Origin: Gammaproteobacteria bacterium | Lineage (GTDB): Bacteria; Pseudomonadota; Gammaproteobacteria; Burkholderiales; Burkholderiaceae_B | Direction of reading: 5' to 3' | Assembly: GCA_030832095.1 (NCBI GenBank) | Contig: JAURJT010000029.1 | Location: forward strand, 1-64,000 | DNA: 64,000 bases | Shown: positions 9,022-18,819 of the stretch, one piece after another | How positions within the stretch are numbered: the stretch's first letter is position 1 | Layout of the letters: every line of letters starts with the position of its first letter | Program-made: the position numbers and the translations under genes | Notes under the pieces: model-generated | What the model saw: the letters and a program-made list of their open reading frames with translations, nothing else | Databases searched by the model: none | What the model was told of the DNA's origin: nothing

Positions 9022-9656
9022 CCATTTTTTTAAATTGGCTGCGTGTCATGCGCAGCCTTGTACTAGTTGGTATGCTGCCGCTAGTGTGTTTGAGCGCCCA
9101 GGCGGCGCCCCCTTCTACCTCAACCCCTAAACAAGGCGTTACTTCAATGAGCACCAACCCACGCGTCAAAATGACCACCAGTCTTGGCGATATCGTCATC
9201 ACCCTAGATGCCGCTAAAGCGCCAAAAACAGTGGCTAATTTTTTAGCCTACGTAAACGACGGTTTTTATAATGGCACGATTTTTCATCGTGTGATTGATG
9301 GCTTCATGGTTCAAGGCGGCGGCTTTGAGCCTGGCCTGAAGCAAAAGCCTACCAAGGCGAACGTTGAAAACGAAGCCAACAACGGCCTAAAGAACAACAA
9401 GTACACGCTCGCAATGGCTCGTACCAGCGATCCGCATTCGGCTACCGCTCAATTCTTTATTAACGTTGCAAATAACGATTTTCTAAACCACACTGCACCC
9501 ACAGCCCAGGGCTGGGGCTACGCCGTCTTTGGTGAAGTCACAGAAGGCAAAGACATTGTCGACAAAATGAGAGCTGTCGCCACCGCGAACAGTGGTTTTC
9601 ATCAAAACGTGCCCACCACAGATCTCGTCATCACAAAGGCTGTCGTCCTTGAATAA
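9018..9656 (+). CDS. Peptidyl-prolyl cis-trans isomerase, cyclophilin type, with signal peptide
   Basis: 212 residues. Residues 1-29 form a signal peptide ending AQA, then a short linker, then a cyclophilin domain from about residue 48: [30 protein letters not shown] and WGYAVFGEV are diagnostic. It accelerates proline isomerisation during folding. The frame overlaps the TPR gene by 4 bases. An internal ATG at residue 44 (MSTNPRVKM) resembles the start of cytoplasmic PpiB, so an alternative cytoplasmic form is conceivable. Some relatives carry separate ppiA and ppiB genes at this position; here there is only one. Confidence 0.9.
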   Translation: MTIFLNWLRVMRSLVLVGMLPLVCLSAQAAPPSTSTPKQGVTSMSTNPRVKMTTSLGDIVITLDAAKAPKTVANFLAYVNDGFYNGTIFHRVIDGFMVQGGGFEPGLKQKPTKANVENEANNGLKNNKYTLAMARTSDPHSATAQFFINVANNDFLNHTAPTAQGWGYAVFGEVTEGKDIVDKMRAVATANSGFHQNVPTTDLVITKAVVLE

Positions 9657-10428
9657 GATTGCCCTTGCAGGTCCAGTCTGGCTCGCTTCAGATGTTCATT
9701 TGGGGCAGAACACCGTTCAAACCTCAGAAGCCTTTCGGGACTTTCTAAAGCTGGCCTCGAAAGAGGCGGCGGGGCTGTTATTACCAGGCGACATCTTTGA
9801 CGCCTGGATCGGTGACGACGTGGCCGTCGTGGCCCCGCCTTGGCTTGCGCAAGACTTAATGGCAATCAAGGCATGTGCTGCCAAGATTCCGGTATGGCTA
9901 GGTCGTGGAAATCGCGACTTTTTGATGGGTGAAGCCTTGGCCGCTGGCCTAGGCGCCCGTTTATTGCCCGAGCAAGTTTTGGTCAATATTGGTGGGCGCA
10001 CCATGCTGCTCAGCCACGGTGACGAGTATTGCACCGATGACCTACCCTACCAGCAGTTTCGCGCAATGGTGCGCAATCCCGCGTGGCAATCTGGGTTTTT
10101 GGCACGCAGCATCCCTGAACGACTTACGCTAGCTGCTCAGGCGCGTGGCGAGAGTATGGCTGCGAATCAAAACAAAAGCAGCGAGATCATGGATGTCAAC
10201 GCTGACGCAGTGGCTGCCGCGATCCGTGCAGCCAACGTGTCAATGGTTGTGCATGGTCACACGCATCGCCCAGGTCGTAACATATTATCGGTAGACGGCA
10301 ATCGCTGCGAGCGTTGGGTGTTGCCAGACTGGGATTGCGATCATCTTGAAAACGGTGACAACGCGCGCGGCGGCTGGATGGTCATCGACGAAGACGGCCC
10401 GAGCCTGTTTGATTTAGATCGCGCTTAA
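9649..10428 (+). CDS. lpxH: UDP-2,3-diacylglucosamine diphosphatase
   Basis: 259 residues from a TTG at 9649 that overlaps the cyclophilin stop; an ATG at 9592 would extend it inside that gene. Calcineurin-like metallophosphoesterase motifs appear in order: [33 protein letters not shown] and HGHTHRPG. LpxH hydrolyses UDP-2,3-diacylglucosamine to lipid X in lipid A synthesis at the inner face of the membrane. The length is close to the family norm of about 240. It is the last gene of the TPR-ppi-lpxH unit and is followed by hairpins. Confidence 0.93.
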   Translation: MNKIALAGPVWLASDVHLGQNTVQTSEAFRDFLKLASKEAAGLLLPGDIFDAWIGDDVAVVAPPWLAQDLMAIKACAAKIPVWLGRGNRDFLMGEALAAGLGARLLPEQVLVNIGGRTMLLSHGDEYCTDDLPYQQFRAMVRNPAWQSGFLARSIPERLTLAAQARGESMAANQNKSSEIMDVNADAVAAAIRAANVSMVVHGHTHRPGRNILSVDGNRCERWVLPDWDCDHLENGDNARGGWMVIDEDGPSLFDLDRA

Positions 10429-10429
10429 G

Positions 10430-10494
10430 TTCAATTCAAATTGAATATCCTCTGAAGTCAGACACGCGTCTGACTACGCGCGCATGTTGCGCGT
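10430..10494. terminator. Cluster of three hairpins between convergent genes
   Basis: Three inverted repeats lie between lpxH and the convergent TerC/CBS gene: TTCAAT/ATTGAA (10430-10445), AGTCAGAC/GTCTGACT around ACGC (10456-10475) and ACGCGC/GCGCGT (10476-10494). They have no long T runs. A bidirectional termination or mRNA-end role is inferred from position. Confidence 0.55.
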
Positions 10495-10500
10495 TCAGCG

Positions 10501-12072
10501 CTATTGCACAGTATGGTCAACCGCCTGCGTTAATTTTTTAACGCGTACCTGTGCAATACGCCTACCGTCGATTTTCATGACTTCGAAATTAAACCGGGCG
10601 TGCGGTCCAACAAACTCGCACTGATCGCCCGCCACAGGCAATTGCCCAAAGCGCTCAAGCAGGTAGCCCGCAAGGGTTGTGTAATCTTGGTCGGCATCCA
10701 CCAGACCTTCGGTGTCCAGCAGCTGTTCAAGGTGATGCAAGTCTGCCGCGCCATCCACGCTCCATTGATCGGCTCCCTCTGAAACGATATCCGGAGTCTC
10801 ATCCTCGTCTGGAAACTCGCCGGCGATTGCCTCGAATACATCGATGGGCGTGACCAACCCTTGAATGGTGCCAAATTCATCGGCGACCAACACCAGCTGA
10901 CCGCGCGAGCGCTTCAAGATGTCCATCAAACGAATAATGCTAATCGTATCGTGGACGATAATCGGCTCACGCAAGTTAACTTTGCGGATATTGCCATGCG
11001 TCAGCAGATCGGCAATCATGTCTTTCGCGCGGCCGATCCCCACCACATCATCAACCGAAGCGCGGCACACCGGAAAAAAGCTATGAGGGACTGACGTGAT
11101 CTGTTGTTGAATGTCTTGAGGGTTGTCATCAAGATTAATCCACGAAATCTCGGTGCGTGGAGTCATCACAGAATGAACAGAGCGCTCGGCGAGCGTCAAG
11201 ACACCACTGACCATGTTGCGCTCTTCAATGCCAAAGGTAATCGCTTGCGCATCACCTTGCTGCAACGGAGCCGGTACGATGGTCTCATCAGGCAAGCGCT
11301 TGCCCAACATTCGCAGTACAGCCTCAGCCGTGCGCTCGCGCATCGGGCGCCCCGCTTCAAGCTTGATGCCCTTGTAGTGCGCCAACTGATTCAAAAGCTC
11401 GATCAGCACTGAGAAGCCAATTGCAGCGTAAAGATAACCCTTGGGTACCTTAAAGCCAAAGCCCTCAGCGACCAACGAGAAGCCGATCATGAGCAAAAAG
11501 CCCAGGCATAACACCACCACTGTTGGATGCGCATTGACAAACGCTGTCAACGGTTTTGAGGCAACCAACATGATGCCTACTGCAATGACCACCGCAGCCA
11601 TCATCACGGGCAGATGATCCACCATCCCAATCGCGGTAATCACTGCATCGATTGAAAACACCGCATCGAGTACAACGATCTGGGTCACAATCACCCAAAA
11701 ATCGGCATACGTTCTTGCTTGGCCTAACTCTTGACGGGTGCCCTCAAGGCGTTCGTGTAACTCGAGGGTTCCTTTAAACAGTAAAAAGAAACCGCCCACC
11801 ATCAAGATCAAATCGCGGCCAGAAAACTCAAAGCCCCAAAAACTTAACCAAGGCTCTTTGAGCTGCACGAGCCAAGAGATGCCCATCAGCAATCCCAAGC
11901 GCATGATCAGGGCGAGCGACAGACCAATAATACGAGCGCGATCACGCTGAGCCGGGGGCAGTTTGTCGGCAAGAATCGCGATAAAAATCAGGTTATCGAT
12001 ACCGAGAATGATCTCGAGTACGACAAGGGTAAACAGGCCGACCCAGATGGTTGGGTCATACAGCCACTCCAT
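10501..12072 (-). CDS. TerC-family membrane protein with CBS pair and CorC/HlyC domain
   Basis: 523 residues, like E. coli YoaE/YegH. Residues 1-240 are a TerC-like membrane domain with about seven hydrophobic segments and conserved acidic motifs ([11 protein letters not shown] and [10 protein letters not shown]). Two CBS domains follow (about 300-420), including SVMTPRTEI, and then a CorC/HlyC transporter-associated domain to about 510. Related proteins are linked to metal-ion export, especially Mn, but the substrate here is not known. It is monocistronic by appearance, convergent with lpxH and followed upstream by suhB on the same strand. Confidence 0.88.
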   Translation of the reverse strand: MEWLYDPTIWVGLFTLVVLEIILGIDNLIFIAILADKLPPAQRDRARIIGLSLALIMRLGLLMGISWLVQLKEPWLSFWGFEFSGRDLILMVGGFFLLFKGTLELHERLEGTRQELGQARTYADFWVIVTQIVVLDAVFSIDAVITAIGMVDHLPVMMAAVVIAVGIMLVASKPLTAFVNAHPTVVVLCLGFLLMIGFSLVAEGFGFKVPKGYLYAAIGFSVLIELLNQLAHYKGIKLEAGRPMRERTAEAVLRMLGKRLPDETIVPAPLQQGDAQAITFGIEERNMVSGVLTLAERSVHSVMTPRTEISWINLDDNPQDIQQQITSVPHSFFPVCRASVDDVVGIGRAKDMIADLLTHGNIRKVNLREPIIVHDTISIIRLMDILKRSRGQLVLVADEFGTIQGLVTPIDVFEAIAGEFPDEDETPDIVSEGADQWSVDGAADLHHLEQLLDTEGLVDADQDYTTLAGYLLERFGQLPVAGDQCEFVGPHARFNFEVMKIDGRRIAQVRVKKLTQAVDHTVQ

Positions 12073-12188
12073 GGAGGGCTCCGAAAGTTACTGAGTGTTT
12101 GATGGTAGCCGATAAATTCTTTAATCGACGGTCATGTGCGTAGTGAGCGGTATTTAAGCGTTAACTAAGCTTCAACAAAATACGCGCA

Positions 12189-12214
12189 AACCCTTCCCCA
12201 CTTAGGGGAGGGTT
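12189..12214 (-). terminator. Putative suhB terminator hairpin
   Basis: AACCCTTCCCC and GGGGAGGGTT form a stem with one bulged base around the loop ACTTA. It starts 15 bases past the suhB stop on the minus strand. A short T run follows on that strand. Confidence 0.6.
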
Positions 12215-12228
12215 GAGTGTGACTGGCA

Positions 12229-13017
12229 TTAAACCTTAACAAAGCCCAGCATCTGCGTAAAAATCTTAGGTGTTGCGGCCAATACGTTGCCAGATTCCAT
12301 CCAAGTTTGCTCGCCCTCTAAATCAGACACCAGCCCGCCAGCCTCAAGCACCATTAAGCTTGCCGCAGCCATATCCCACTGCTTTAATCCAATCCCGCAA
12401 AAGCCATCTAGCCTGCCAACGGCGACGTAGGCCATGTCAAGCACTGCTGAGCCTGTGCGACGAACACCTGCACACCCGCGTGCCATTTCAAGATAACGTG
12501 GCGCTGATAAGTCATCAGGGCCAACTGAACCGGGCCAGCGGGCACCGAGCAACGCATCGTGAAACTTGGTTTGTGCCGTGACGCGCATACGACGGTCATT
12601 TAAAAACGCACCACCACCGCGACTCGCCGTGAACATTTCGTTGCGCGACGGGTCATAAATGACAGCATGCATCACTTGACCGCGTTGACGCAGTGCAATT
12701 GAAATCGCGTAGTTTGGAAACCCGTGAATGAAGTTAGTGGTGCCATCAATGGGGTCAATGACCCATTCGTTTTCAGCAAGTTCGCCCGCAGGCGTCTCAC
12801 CGCGTTGGCCAGACTCTTCGGCCAAAAAGGTGTGCTCTGGGTAGGCAGTACTCAAAAGGCTGATAATCTCGTCTTCGGCGAGGCGATCGACTTCCGTGAC
12901 ATAATCGTGTGGCCCTTTACGGGCGACTTGAAGGCGATCTAAGTCGAGGCTTGCGCGGTTGATAATGGTTCCGGCGCGCCGGGCCGCCTTGATGGCGGTA
13001 TTAAGCATCGGGTGCAT
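12229..13017 (-). CDS. suhB: Inositol monophosphatase family protein SuhB
   Basis: 262 residues from the ATG at 13017 (MHPMLNTAIKAARRAG). A longer frame to 13107 would run into the divergent trmJ gene. Inositol monophosphatase motifs are complete: EESG, WVIDPIDGTTNFIHGFP and WDMAAASLMVLEAGG, which provide the Mg-binding acidic residues. In bacteria SuhB is both a phosphatase and a partner of the rRNA antitermination complex. It is divergent from trmJ with only 39 bases between the start codons, so the two promoters must overlap. Confidence 0.93.
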   Translation of the reverse strand: MHPMLNTAIKAARRAGTIINRASLDLDRLQVARKGPHDYVTEVDRLAEDEIISLLSTAYPEHTFLAEESGQRGETPAGELAENEWVIDPIDGTTNFIHGFPNYAISIALRQRGQVMHAVIYDPSRNEMFTASRGGGAFLNDRRMRVTAQTKFHDALLGARWPGSVGPDDLSAPRYLEMARGCAGVRRTGSAVLDMAYVAVGRLDGFCGIGLKQWDMAAASLMVLEAGGLVSDLEGEQTWMESGNVLAATPKIFTQMLGFVKV

Positions 13018-13056
13018 AAAGGGTGCTTTCTTAATTAGGCTAAACAGGGATTTTAG

Positions 13057-13908
13057 ATGACTCTGGATTTTTCTCGCGTTCGCTTCATCATGACCGAGCC
13101 CAGCCACCCCGGAAATGTCGGTTCGGCGGCCCGTGCGATCAAGACCATGGGCTTTGACGAACTCGTGCTGGTTGCCCCAAAATTGCTCGACATCACGCTT
13201 GAACCCGATGCGAAAGCGCTCGCTAGTGGCGCCTTAGATGTTCTGGAACGCGCTCAAACCTACCCCACACTTAGCCAGGCGCTTGAGCCTGTCACCTTAT
13301 CATTTGCCCTGACCGCCCGTGCCCGAGACCTGGGGCCTCCTGTGTGCGATATCCGGCAGGCCGCGCAAATGTCACGCGATCACCTGCGCGAGCACCCACA
13401 GGGCCGTATCGCCCTTGTGGTGGGCACTGAGCGCTCAGGCCTCACCAATGAGCAGGTCAGTTTGTGCCATCGGGCCTGTACTATTCCGGCTAACCCCTTG
13501 TACAGCTCACTAAACGTGGCCCAAGCGATGCAGTTGGGCGCTTTTGAGCTGCGCTACGCCCTGCTCGGCCTCGAAGCGGGTCAGTCGGTGTCGCCGCTTA
13601 GCCGGGCGAAGGTCATGGCGCTCGCGGCAGATCCCAATAATGCGTTGGATATCAATGCCTTGCCTGAACCGCCTAAACCCTCAGGCAGCCGCCCTGCCAG
13701 TAGCCAGGCACTACAAGCCTTATTGGCGCACTGGCAAGAGGCCTTAATCGCGGTTGAATTTTTAAACCCAGCCCACCCTAAAAAATTGATGCCGCGCATG
13801 CAGCATTTTTTTAATCGTAATGACCTGACCGTTGACGAGGTTGATATGTGGCGAGGCGTATGTACCGCGATGGTTGACACCGCTCGCCGCGCGAAACCCC
13901 CTTCGTGA
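13057..13908 (+). CDS. trmJ: tRNA (cytidine/uridine-2'-O-)-methyltransferase TrmJ
   Basis: 283 residues. The SpoU-type SPOUT fold begins with FIMTEPSHPGNVGSAARAIK, includes LVVGTERSGLTNEQ, and ends its knot with ANPLYSSLNVAQAMQ, which forms the SAM-binding trefoil. These features match TrmJ, which methylates position 32 of tRNAs. The C-terminal part (about 165-283) is a helical extension also seen in TrmJ. It is divergent from suhB and upstream of cysE, an order found in other Burkholderiales. Confidence 0.9.
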   Translation: MTLDFSRVRFIMTEPSHPGNVGSAARAIKTMGFDELVLVAPKLLDITLEPDAKALASGALDVLERAQTYPTLSQALEPVTLSFALTARARDLGPPVCDIRQAAQMSRDHLREHPQGRIALVVGTERSGLTNEQVSLCHRACTIPANPLYSSLNVAQAMQLGAFELRYALLGLEAGQSVSPLSRAKVMALAADPNNALDINALPEPPKPSGSRPASSQALQALLAHWQEALIAVEFLNPAHPKKLMPRMQHFFNRNDLTVDEVDMWRGVCTAMVDTARRAKPPS

Positions 13909-13955
13909 TCCGGTTAATCACCGCCCGCAGTCATCTTTGATCTACCATCGTCTTT

Positions 13956-14951
13956 ATGCTGAACAAACTTCGCGAAAATATTGCCTGTATCCTCGAGCGT
14001 GACCCTGCTGCTCGCAGCAAGCTCGAGGTCATTACGTGTTACCCAGGCTTTCATGCCATGGTGGTTCACGGCATTGCGCATCGGCTTTGGGTCGCTCAAT
14101 GGTTTTGGCTAGGGCGCTTTATTTCACACTTGGGTCGGATCCTGACGGGCATCGAAATCCACCCTGGTGCAACCATTGGTCGTCGCGTATTTATCGATCA
14201 CGGGTTTGGTGTAGTGATTGGCGAGACCGCCGAGATCGGCGACGACTGCACCATCTATCAAGGTGTCACCTTAGGCGGCACACGGCTCTACAAAGGCGCC
14301 AAGCGGCATCCAACGCTGGGTAAGGGGGTTGTGGTCGGTGCAGGCGCGCAAGTGCTCGGTGGGTTCACGGTAGGCGACGGCGCCAGGATTGGATCGAACG
14401 CGGTAGTCGTCAAGCCAGTACCTGCTGGGGCGACCGCGGTGGGGAACCCCGCGCGTTTGATTGAAGCGCCCCCTCAGAAAGCTGGCGCCACAGCGGCTCA
14501 CACGCAAGAGCAGACAGCTAACGCTACAGACACACACTCCGCACACTCCGCACAAGCCACAAGCACTGTTCAGGCAACACTTAGCGCTCAGGCGACTCAA
14601 GTGACTGAGGCTGCGCACGCGCCCCAGAGCACCCCTACCCAGCTGTCACCCTGCGATGCGGGTTGGGATGCGGCACCACTGAAAGCCTTACTCGACAAAG
14701 GGGCGTCGCCCGCAAGCCCGCCCACTCTGGGTGAGTCACCCAACGACTCAGCCAGTTTCACCGCCTATGCGGTTGACCCAGGCGCGAGTGACCCATTAGT
14801 GAAAGTTTTGCATGAACTGATCAACCATGCGGCAGCGCAAGATGCCCGTATTGCGCAACTTTGCCAAACGATCGAAGCGATGGGCTCGCAAGTCAAAGGG
14901 CACACTGCACCCCTTGATGCGCAACGCTTGAATAAACTCGTTGACGAGTAA
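13956..14951 (+). CDS. cysE: Serine O-acetyltransferase with long low-complexity C-terminal extension
   Basis: 331 residues. Residues 1-170 carry the CysE core: left-handed beta-helix hexapeptides, [19 protein letters not shown] with the catalytic His, and GVTLGGT. It makes O-acetylserine for cysteine synthesis. Residues 172-280 are rich in Ala, Thr, Gln, Ser and His (for example [17 protein letters not shown]) and look disordered. A short helical segment near the end ([20 protein letters not shown]) resembles a coiled coil. The E. coli enzyme has 273 residues and its C-terminus binds CysK and takes part in feedback control, so the extension could alter both. Confidence 0.9.
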   Translation: MLNKLRENIACILERDPAARSKLEVITCYPGFHAMVVHGIAHRLWVAQWFWLGRFISHLGRILTGIEIHPGATIGRRVFIDHGFGVVIGETAEIGDDCTIYQGVTLGGTRLYKGAKRHPTLGKGVVVGAGAQVLGGFTVGDGARIGSNAVVVKPVPAGATAVGNPARLIEAPPQKAGATAAHTQEQTANATDTHSAHSAQATSTVQATLSAQATQVTEAAHAPQSTPTQLSPCDAGWDAAPLKALLDKGASPASPPTLGESPNDSASFTAYAVDPGASDPLVKVLHELINHAAAQDARIAQLCQTIEAMGSQVKGHTAPLDAQRLNKLVDE

Positions 14952-14969
14952 AAGCTCGTCTGAGTTTTT
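14943..14969 (+). terminator. Rho-independent terminator after cysE
   Basis: GACGAG and CTCGTC flank a TAAAAG loop that contains the cysE stop codon, followed by TGAGTTTTT. A wider inverted repeat GAGTAAAA/TTTTTACTC suggests it could also serve the convergent Bug receptor gene. Confidence 0.65.
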
Positions 14970-15960
14970 ACTCTGCCTTCACGCCTGCACTTTTTACGAC
15001 CACGCCCCAGCTCTCGGTTTGTGATTTAAGAAACTGATCGAACTGTTCGACCGTGCCTGAACCGTTCGTTGCCCCCAAGTCGTCTAAACGCTTTTGAACC
15101 TCAGGCTTGGCCAAGACTTTATTCATTGAAACGTTAAGCTTAGCGATGATGTCTTTGGGCGTACCTGCAGGTGCTGCCAAGCCAAACCACGACGACACGT
15201 CAAAGCCCGGAAAACCAGACTCTTGCATAGTGGGCACATCAGGCGCAGCGGGCGAACGCTTAGGCGAGGTAATCGCTAACGCACGCAATTTACCGGCTTG
15301 CACCAACGGCCAAGCCGTTGGCATATTGTCAAACATCATCTGCACTTGCCCGCCCATTAAATCAGTCAGTGCAGGCGTGCTGCCCTTGTAGGGAATATGC
15401 GGAATATCGAGCTTGGTTGTCAGTTTGAACAACTCACCCGTCATGTGGATCGACGTGCCCGCGCCCGATGAGGCAAAATTTAAGGCGCTAGGGTTTTTCT
15501 TGGCGTACGCGATCAACTCTTGAACGCTATTGACCGGCACTTTTGGATATATCACAAGCATGTTTGGTACCTTAGCCGCCAAACCGATCGGGCTAAAGTC
15601 TTTGATCACATCAAATTTCAAATTCGAGTACAGCGTTTGATTGATCGCATTGGTGACAGCCATCATGAATAGGGTATAGCCGTCGGGGGCTGCGCGCACC
15701 ACCAACTCGGCTGCGATATTGCTGCCCGCACCAGGTTTGTTCTCAACGACAAAACTTTGACCTAAGTCTTCGGCCATGTCCTTAGCGAGGATACGGGCGA
15801 GCACGTCTGTCGAACCGCCTGCCGAGAAGCCGACCACAATCCGTACGGATTTGGTTGGATACGAGGTTTGGGCTTGGGCTGGTAACGCCATCAAATTTAA
15901 AACGCTCAGCAAACAGACAGCACTGAGAGCAAGCGAGCGGCGTGATTGAACAGGTTTCAT
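14968..15960 (-). CDS. Bug-family tripartite tricarboxylate transporter substrate-binding protein
   Basis: 330 residues from the ATG at 15960, giving a signal peptide (KPVQSRRSLALSAVCLLSV, cleavage after AQAQ). Upstream frame to 16080 crosses the divergent mutS start. The Bug/TctC fold is shown by PTKSVRIVVGFSAGGSTDVL, ENKPGAGSNIAAE and HIPYKGSTPALTDLMGGQVQ. These periplasmic receptors bind small carboxylates or other organic acids. No TctA or TctB membrane genes are nearby, as is common for the many orphan Bug proteins of Alcaligenaceae. The substrate cannot be read from the sequence. Confidence 0.92.
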   Translation of the reverse strand: MKPVQSRRSLALSAVCLLSVLNLMALPAQAQTSYPTKSVRIVVGFSAGGSTDVLARILAKDMAEDLGQSFVVENKPGAGSNIAAELVVRAAPDGYTLFMMAVTNAINQTLYSNLKFDVIKDFSPIGLAAKVPNMLVIYPKVPVNSVQELIAYAKKNPSALNFASSGAGTSIHMTGELFKLTTKLDIPHIPYKGSTPALTDLMGGQVQMMFDNMPTAWPLVQAGKLRALAITSPKRSPAAPDVPTMQESGFPGFDVSSWFGLAAPAGTPKDIIAKLNVSMNKVLAKPEVQKRLDDLGATNGSGTVEQFDQFLKSQTESWGVVVKSAGVKAE

Positions 15961-16068
15961 CTTAGAGCCCATTGATAATCGAGTATTCGATTTTAATACA
16001 AGGCTGCTGACCTGACTTACACTTGTGGTTACGCTTTTCAGCGCACCTCTGTCATCAGCACCCATTTC

Positions 16069-18819
16069 ATGCAAGATCAAGTCAATTCTCAGCCATCTGC
16101 CGGTCTAGATCAGCACACACCGATGATGCAGCAATATCTGCGTCTGAAGGCAGAGGCGGGGCCGTTGCTACTGCTTTATCGCATGGGTGACTTCTATGAG
16201 ATGTTTTATGAAGACGCTGAGCGCGGTGCAAAGCTGTTAGGTTTAACCCTGACGCGGCGCGGCTCGTCTAACGGGGTGCCTATCCCAATGGCAGGCCTAC
16301 CCTACCATGCGGCCGAGCAATACTTGGCTAAGCTCGTAGCGCAAGGCGTATCGGTAGCGATCTGCGAACAGATCGGCGACCCTGCAACAAGCAAGGGCCC
16401 AGTCGAACGCAAGATCGTGCGCATTGTCACGCCCGGCACACTCACCGACGAAGCGTTGCTGCCATCAAAAGCCGATCGCTGCGTGGCCGCCGTGTTTGTG
16501 CCGCGCAAAGGTAATAAAGCGCAACGCGCGGGCGTGGCTTGGCTCAATCTGGCAAGCGGCGAGTTCAAACTGTCTGAGTGCGCCGCTGAGGCGCTTGATT
16601 CTGAACTGCACCGCATTGATCCGGCTGAACTCATTTTGGCTGACGATGCCCAACTTGATTTGACGCTGCATTGTGCTGCCACCAAGATACCGCCTTGGCA
16701 TTTTGAGGCCGAGCAAGCGCAGGCACATTTGCTGGCGCACTTTAAAACCGAATCGCTTTCAGGCTTTGATGTAGATGACTTACCCACGGCACTGTGCGCA
16801 GCGGGCGCCTTGTTGCGTTACGCAGGGCGGACTCAGGCGCACGCGCTATCGCATGTGCAGACCTTGGTGGCCGATCGAGCCAGCCAATATGTCTTGATGG
16901 ATCCGGCGACGCGTCGCAATCTTGAATTGACACGCACGCTTTCTGGTGAAGAGGCGCCAACGTTGTTTTCAATTTTGGATAACTGTTGCACGCCGATGGG
17001 TAGTCGCTTGTTGCGCCGCTGGTTGCATCACCCTTTGCGTGACAATGCGCCGGTGCTTGAGCGCCAGCAGGCCATTGGCCGTTTAATGACGGCCAGCGCG
17101 CAGCGCAGTGAATTGCTGCACGCAACGCCACTATTGCAAGCCCTGCGCACTGAACTCAATAAGCTGCCGGATCTTGAGCGTATTGCGACGCGTATCGCGC
17201 TGCTGTCGGTGCGCCCGCGTGAGCTTGCCAGTTTGCGTGATGCCTTGGGTGCGTTGCCGGCGGTGCAGCAACAAGTGCTTTCAGCGATGGCACCGCTGCA
17301 GGCGTCTGAACTTTTAGCAACTGCTGACAGTACGTCGCAGCCAAGTCAGTCGAAGACTACGACACAACGAGAGCATAGGCTCGAGACAAACTCGGTGCCG
17401 CGCTTGCAAGCTCTCGCAAAAGCACTCACCCCACCTGAAGGCTTGCAAGAACTGTTAACACATGCCATCGCGGTAGAACCAGCCGCCTTAGCGCGTGACG
17501 GCGGTGTCATCGCCACGGGCTTTGACGCAGAGCTTGATGAGTTGCGCGCGATTTCAACCGATAACGGCGCCTTTTTGCTTGAGCTTGAGGCGCGCGAACG
17601 CGCTCGCACGGGTATCGCCACGCTACGTGTTGAATTTAATCGCGTGCACGGATTTTTTATTGAAGTCAGCCGCGCGCAGTCCGAAAAAGTGCCTGATGAT
17701 TATCGTCGCCGCCAGACACTTAAAAACGCCGAGCGCTATATCACGCCCGAACTCAAATCTTGGGAAGACAAAGTTTTATCGGCACAAGACCGTTCACTTG
17801 CCCGCGAGAAATGGCTGTTCGAGCAATTGCTTGAGCAACTCACTGCGCACGTAAAACAGCTGGCGCAATGTGCCGCAGCCTGCGCTGAGCTTGATGCCTT
17901 AGTCTCACTGGCACATCACGCCCAGCACCATCAATGGGTTGCGCCCACACTGTTAACGCATGCGGCCATTGAGATCACGTTGGGACGTCACCCAGTCGTT
18001 GAACGTGCGATCGAGCGTTTTACACCGAACAGTTGTTCGTTAAATGCGCACCGCGCTCTGTTGGTGATTACAGGCCCGAATATGGGCGGCAAATCAACCT
18101 ACATGCGGCAAGTGGCCCTCATCGCTTTATTGGCGCGCGTGGGCAGCTTTGTGCCTGCGCAAAGCGCAGCGATTGGTCCGCTTGATCGGATCTTTACACG
18201 CATTGGCGCAGCCGATGATTTAGCCGGCGGGCGCTCGACCTTCATGATGGAGATGATTGAAGCGGCTGCTATTTTGGCTTCGAGTTCGGCACAAAGTTTA
18301 GTGTTGATGGATGAGATTGGGCGCGGTACATCCACCTATGATGGCTTGGCGCTGGCCTGGTCGATAGCGCAACGCTTGGTCACACATAACCGCGCACTAA
18401 CGTTATTTGCGACGCATTATTTTGAAATCACCCGAATGCCAAGCGAGCAAGCGAATACCGCCAACGTGCATCTTGCTGCAGCCGAGTCGCCCTCGGGCAT
18501 TGTGTTTTTGCATGAAGTGAAAGATGGGCCAGCCAGCCGCAGCTACGGGATTCAAGTGGCGCAACGCGCGGGTATCCCGCAGGCGGTGATTCGCCACGCG
18601 ACACGCGAGCTTGAACGGCTTGAGGCGCAAGGTGCGCCGACCCCGCAACTGGGCTTGTTTGGTGAGGTGGCGGATGCCGAGGCGCAAGCTGCTGCTACGG
18701 CTGAGATCAATGAAGCGCAAGAGGCGTTGCAACAGGCTTTAGCTGCACTTGACCCCGATACCTTAAGCCCGCGCGAGGCACTTGAGGCGTTGTATCAACT
18801 TAAAAAACTAACCTCATGA
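16069..18819 (+). CDS. mutS: DNA mismatch repair protein MutS
   Basis: 916 residues, slightly longer than E. coli MutS (853). The mismatch-binding domain starts with [11 protein letters not shown] and holds the Phe-X-Glu motif in [10 protein letters not shown]. The ATPase has Walker [10 protein letters not shown] near residue 668, Walker [17 protein letters not shown] and the ATHYFE block. An insert at about 418-442 rich in Ser, Thr and Gln ([12 protein letters not shown]) falls in the lever region and explains part of the extra length. MutS recognises mispairs with MutL. The stop overlaps the next gene's start by 4 bases. Confidence 0.97.
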   Translation: MQDQVNSQPSAGLDQHTPMMQQYLRLKAEAGPLLLLYRMGDFYEMFYEDAERGAKLLGLTLTRRGSSNGVPIPMAGLPYHAAEQYLAKLVAQGVSVAICEQIGDPATSKGPVERKIVRIVTPGTLTDEALLPSKADRCVAAVFVPRKGNKAQRAGVAWLNLASGEFKLSECAAEALDSELHRIDPAELILADDAQLDLTLHCAATKIPPWHFEAEQAQAHLLAHFKTESLSGFDVDDLPTALCAAGALLRYAGRTQAHALSHVQTLVADRASQYVLMDPATRRNLELTRTLSGEEAPTLFSILDNCCTPMGSRLLRRWLHHPLRDNAPVLERQQAIGRLMTASAQRSELLHATPLLQALRTELNKLPDLERIATRIALLSVRPRELASLRDALGALPAVQQQVLSAMAPLQASELLATADSTSQPSQSKTTTQREHRLETNSVPRLQALAKALTPPEGLQELLTHAIAVEPAALARDGGVIATGFDAELDELRAISTDNGAFLLELEARERARTGIATLRVEFNRVHGFFIEVSRAQSEKVPDDYRRRQTLKNAERYITPELKSWEDKVLSAQDRSLAREKWLFEQLLEQLTAHVKQLAQCAAACAELDALVSLAHHAQHHQWVAPTLLTHAAIEITLGRHPVVERAIERFTPNSCSLNAHRALLVITGPNMGGKSTYMRQVALIALLARVGSFVPAQSAAIGPLDRIFTRIGAADDLAGGRSTFMMEMIEAAAILASSSAQSLVLMDEIGRGTSTYDGLALAWSIAQRLVTHNRALTLFATHYFEITRMPSEQANTANVHLAAAESPSGIVFLHEVKDGPASRSYGIQVAQRAGIPQAVIRHATRELERLEAQGAPTPQLGLFGEVADAEAQAAATAEINEAQEALQQALAALDPDTLSPREALEALYQLKKLTS

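Noticed and set aside
12229-13107. Longer suhB frame up to 13107
   Set aside because: It would overlap the divergent trmJ start; the ATG at 13017 fits the family N-terminus.
16302-16787. Long antisense frame inside mutS
   Set aside because: It is a shadow of the mutS coding frame with no domain; the same applies to the long antisense frames in ftsH, ureC and dapA.
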